64,000 nt of DNA from RGIG3701 sp964438515 (GTDB taxonomy: Bacteria; Planctomycetota; Planctomycetia; Pirellulales; Thermoguttaceae), in contig CAYTLK010000008.1 in NCBI GenBank assembly GCA_964438515.1, positions 7,357 through 71,356 on the forward strand. The letters run 5' to 3'. Below, piece by piece: positions 61,227-64,000 of this stretch; the stretch's first letter is position 1; every line of letters begins with the position of its first letter. The notes below the pieces were generated by a model that had not been told where the DNA came from, did not search any database, and saw only the letters and a list, made by a program, of their open reading frames with translations. The position numbers and the translations under genes are program-made.

Positions 61227-63686
61227 ATGAAAATCGAAAAACGGAACCGTCTGATTCTCCGCCTGATTTGCACTGTTTGTACACTTTGTGCCGTGCTTTC
61301 TGTGCGAGCCGAAACGACTTCTGACCGTTCTGTTGGACCGTCTTTGGAACCGTCTGTTCAACCTCCTTTTTCTGTAACTCCCGATCGGGCGGCTTTTTAC
61401 TACACGCAGGCGGTGCGAAATTACGACAAAAATCTGCGCCGTCTGGAAAACGAGGGGGAACCGTGGGATTCTTTCAGTGTTCGAATACCAGCAGATTATT
61501 TGTACGCGCTGACCGCTGCGGAAGCCTTTTTTGCGGAACATCCATCATTACGAACGAATTATACAGAAGGAATGGCCGTTCCGATTCAGGAGACGGTTCG
61601 AATAACGTCCTTAATTCGTTCAATGCAGGAATTGCGTCCCGACGTTCCATTTCGCGGGAATTTTCGCTGGTACTGGCGGCAAAAAACGGTTGAGGATCGA
61701 AATGCGGCAGAATTTGTGGTGCAGCGGCTGCTTTTCTGTCACGCACATCAGGAGTGTTTGCCGGAATCGTGCCGCGAGCCGATTTGTGAAATTCTGCGCA
61801 ACGCCGCCGAAGAATGCGTGCGCCGAACCGTCTCGGCAGAATATACAAATATTTCCGTCCTGAATTTTTCCAATTTGATTCTTTTGGGGGAAGCGTTCGA
61901 AAAACCCGAATGGCAGAATGAAGGCCGACGGCGAATGCAGCGTTTTTTGCTCCGAACGTGGCGCTGCGGAATCCGCGAATTCGGGACTCCGACGTATTTT
62001 ACCGTCGTGTTTGAAAGCCTCGAACAGTTGCGGAACCTCACGAAAGATGAAGAGGTGCGAAATCTCGCACAGGTGCTTCTTGAATATTGGACTAAAATCG
62101 TAAGCATCCATCTTTCGCCGAATGGAACTTTTACCGGGGCGTGCAGCCGTTCGTACAACTATCTTTATGGAGACCCGAATCTGTTGCGCCACGTCGCCGT
62201 CTGGGGGTGGTTTCCGCTTCCTGAAACAAAATCCGACATTCTGATTCTCGCGGCGCTCGCCGGACGTTGGAATCCCGGCACAGATTTCAATTCCGGTCCG
62301 AATTCAACACCATATTCAAATTTAGATTTAATTTCCGAAAATCGTACGATTCGTGAACGCTGGGGGGACGGGCCGAACGAATGGAAAACGACGTTTCAAA
62401 CCCCGGATTTTGCGGTCGGAACGTCCTCGGCGGCTTACTTTTCGCATCAAGACCAACTGTGGACCGTCGATTGGCGGATTCCGAAACATGAAAATCACGA
62501 AATTAAATCAAACAACGAATCAAACACTCCGCAAAACGTTCGTACATATTTCATAGTCGATGGGCGCGGCGACCCCTGGGGGTCCGTTCGGGAACCATCC
62601 GGCGGCGGACACATGAAAGCGTTTCATCTCGACCCGGAATGGAGCGCGTCGCAAAAGGGTCCTCACACCGCCTGTCGAGCCGTTTTTTCAGAAGATTTTT
62701 TGAGCGATTTTCGAAAAAATCATCCGAACGGAACGCTTCAGTCCGTTTTTGTTCTAAAACGTCCCGACGCGTTTCGTTTTGCGGTTCAAAATCAGGTTCC
62801 ATCCTTGTTTTTACGTTACGGAAATTACACATTGATTCTAAAAATCGAGTTGGCTCCGCACGCAAACGTTTCGAACGTTCTGCAAAATTCTCCCAACGGG
62901 GACGCCGCTGCGTGGTGCGTCACGCATTCCTCCGACATTCCATCGGAAATCCGCTTTACGTCGAATATTGTACGAAACAATTCACTGTCGGAAAGCACGC
63001 CGTCTGAAACTTTAGCAGCAGAATTTGAGGAAAATCAGGAGGAAATTTCGCGTTCACGCGTTCCAGACGTTTCAGACGTCCCGCCTCGCGATATTTTGGA
63101 GGTCGATGGTGAGGGTGTTGGGCGTGCGTTTTTGGAAGACCGCATTCCGCCGCTGCAGCTTTACGCAAAACGGGAATCGGACTGGCAAAAAGAAAAACCT
63201 CCGACTTTGTCGCTCGAAACAGGGGAATCGCAGTGTTTTTCAGCATCTTCCAGCCTCCATTTTTCGGGTTTTGAGGAATCGGATGGGAGCGTGAGGATTC
63301 AGAGTGAAACTGCGTGGTGCGTGTGGGTCGAGAAACCGGGAAAATACGTGCTTTCAGCGGAAATTTTGGCGTCCGACCCGCAGCACGACTCGCTGCGTTT
63401 GGCGTATGCGGCGTCGGACGTGCTTTCGGAATTTCAAACACGCGGGATTTTCACTCCTCATGAGATTTTCGAACATCTTTCGAAGGAGGATTCGAACACG
63501 TTTTTCACCTGTTGGGCGCTTGGAAGTTCATCCGACTGTCGCACAATTGAGTTTCATCCTTCGAACGAGACGGAAAAATTCTCGGAGTCAGTGTTGGAAC
63601 TTCCTTCAGGTCCGTTCCTTCTGATTCTGGCTCCGCGAGAATTTGACGTCCGAGTAAGGAAACTGATTTTGAAACGAATTGAATGA
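61227..63686 (+). CDS. Large uncharacterised secreted protein
   Basis: An 819-residue exported protein that I do not recognise. A signal peptide ends near residue 29 (SVRAE). The first half (about 50-330) is helical and resembles an alpha/alpha toroid (RSMQELRPDVPFRGNFRWYW, GACSRSYNYLYGDPNLLRH), as in some polysaccharide lyases. The second half is beta-rich (FAVGTSSAAYFSHQDQLWTVDW, GGGHMKAFHLDPEW). A low-complexity acidic stretch (about 592-620) precedes the last beta domain. A lyase or hydrolase role is only a guess from the fold. It stands alone, starting 99 bases after the divergent EEP gene start. Confidence 0.5.
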   Translation: MKIEKRNRLILRLICTVCTLCAVLSVRAETTSDRSVGPSLEPSVQPPFSVTPDRAAFYYTQAVRNYDKNLRRLENEGEPWDSFSVRIPADYLYALTAAEAFFAEHPSLRTNYTEGMAVPIQETVRITSLIRSMQELRPDVPFRGNFRWYWRQKTVEDRNAAEFVVQRLLFCHAHQECLPESCREPICEILRNAAEECVRRTVSAEYTNISVLNFSNLILLGEAFEKPEWQNEGRRRMQRFLLRTWRCGIREFGTPTYFTVVFESLEQLRNLTKDEEVRNLAQVLLEYWTKIVSIHLSPNGTFTGACSRSYNYLYGDPNLLRHVAVWGWFPLPETKSDILILAALAGRWNPGTDFNSGPNSTPYSNLDLISENRTIRERWGDGPNEWKTTFQTPDFAVGTSSAAYFSHQDQLWTVDWRIPKHENHEIKSNNESNTPQNVRTYFIVDGRGDPWGSVREPSGGGHMKAFHLDPEWSASQKGPHTACRAVFSEDFLSDFRKNHPNGTLQSVFVLKRPDAFRFAVQNQVPSLFLRYGNYTLILKIELAPHANVSNVLQNSPNGDAAAWCVTHSSDIPSEIRFTSNIVRNNSLSESTPSETLAAEFEENQEEISRSRVPDVSDVPPRDILEVDGEGVGRAFLEDRIPPLQLYAKRESDWQKEKPPTLSLETGESQCFSASSSLHFSGFEESDGSVRIQSETAWCVWVEKPGKYVLSAEILASDPQHDSLRLAYAASDVLSEFQTRGIFTPHEIFEHLSKEDSNTFFTCWALGSSSDCRTIEFHPSNETEKFSESVLELPSGPFLLILAPREFDVRVRKLILKRIE

Positions 63687-63883
63687 TATAGAATTACGTA
63701 CAATGTATTTTTGATTTTTCTATAAATTTTGCAACATATTTCAATAGATTAAACGGATTGCAGATTACGGATTTAAAACGCTGTGATTCAATCCATAATT
63801 TCAAATAAAATCTTTTTGGAAGGAAAGGAGAGGAAAATATTTGGTAAATTTTCAAAATTTTTTATCTTTTGCAAGATTTTTAC
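63687..63883. other. AT-rich intergenic stretch, no gene seen
   Basis: Between the last stop codon and the promoter the sequence is AT-rich without a convincing reading frame or RNA fold. Confidence 0.5.
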
Positions 63884-63912
63884 TTGACTTTACGGTTCAC
63901 TCCGTTTATACT
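63884..63912 (+). promoter_or_regulatory. Strong promoter reading out of the window
   Basis: TTGACT (63884-63889) and TATACT (63907-63912) are 17 bases apart. The gene it serves is beyond the window end. The inverted repeat copy follows 34 bases later, inside its leader. Confidence 0.65.
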
Positions 63913-63945
63913 TAAAGGAAGTTCTAAAAACACAATATTAAAAAA

Positions 63946-64000
63946 TTTTTGAAAAAGGGGTCTGGGGAAAAAACAACATTCAAAATGTTTTTTCCCCCAC
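63946..64000. repeat. Dispersed intergenic repeat, inverted copy 5
   Basis: These 55 bases are the complement of 52977-53030, apart from one extra base, including the hairpin-forming GGGGAAAAAACAACATT and AATGTTTTTTCCCC. The copy runs off the window. Confidence 0.7.

Overview
The window looks like a chromosomal piece of a gut- or anaerobe-type planctomycete, probably a draft or metagenome assembly because it carries two 100-base runs of N. The pointers are a DUF1559 pseudopilin-like protein, a PEP-CTERM surface protein, a giant beta-helix protein with the planctomycete-style N-terminal LELLESRQLLS motif, a sulfatase, Tat-dependent Gfo/Idh/MocA and FAD oxidoreductases, and many secreted glycosidases. 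The phylum is an inference from these families; no rRNA or tRNA is visible.

Layout. 1-4.6 kb: a PLP histidine decarboxylase, a NapH-NapG-like fused polyferredoxin, and an iron locus (FeoB-associated Cys-rich protein plus a FeoB reading frame lacking its middle) behind two tandem DtxR-type boxes, then a secreted stefin-like cystatin. 4.9-7.2 kb: a secreted GH2 enzyme with a clear promoter. 7.3-10 kb: a scrapyard with a polymorphic-toxin tail cut by a MITE, a SUKH immunity gene and its decayed duplicate, a decayed IS630-type element whose ends match the MITEs, and a frameshifted membrane protein. 10-18 kb: a trigger-factor-like chaperone without the ribosome-binding domain, a secreted GH36/27-like enzyme, an aminopeptidase-accB-accC cluster, and a secreted GH13 enzyme. 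18.9-31 kb: a 1984-residue beta-helix/FN3 surface protein, a DUF2442 protein, an FGGY sugar kinase and a 1287-residue autotransporter. 31.4-34.7 kb: a thioredoxin-like protein and a MarR-fabF-double-hotdog lipid cluster.

35-63.7 kb is mostly glycan degradation: GH29-like, LamG-containing, GH39-like, sulfatase, DUF4139-like, GH5-like and six-hairpin glycosidase proteins and a Gfo/Idh/MocA oxidoreductase, with ruvB in their midst. Then comes a compact forward operon of PEP-CTERM protein, DUF1559 protein and FAD oxidoreductase, followed by a secreted EEP-family phosphodiesterase and an orphan 819-residue secreted protein. Together the enzymes suggest export-based breakdown of sulfated, fucose- and galactose-containing glycans such as mucin or algal polysaccharide; the substrate is inferred.

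Two small-repeat populations run through the intergenic DNA: TA-flanked MITEs related to the IS630 relic, and a longer family with a shared core (near 4.6, 42.9, 44.3, 52.9 and 63.9 kb). The most interesting items are the stefin-like cystatin, the internally deleted FeoB with its tandem metal boxes, the MITE-broken toxin/immunity locus, the truncated trigger factor, the tandem hotdog protein with a dead second site, the planctomycete autotransporter and the PEP-CTERM/DUF1559/FAD operon.
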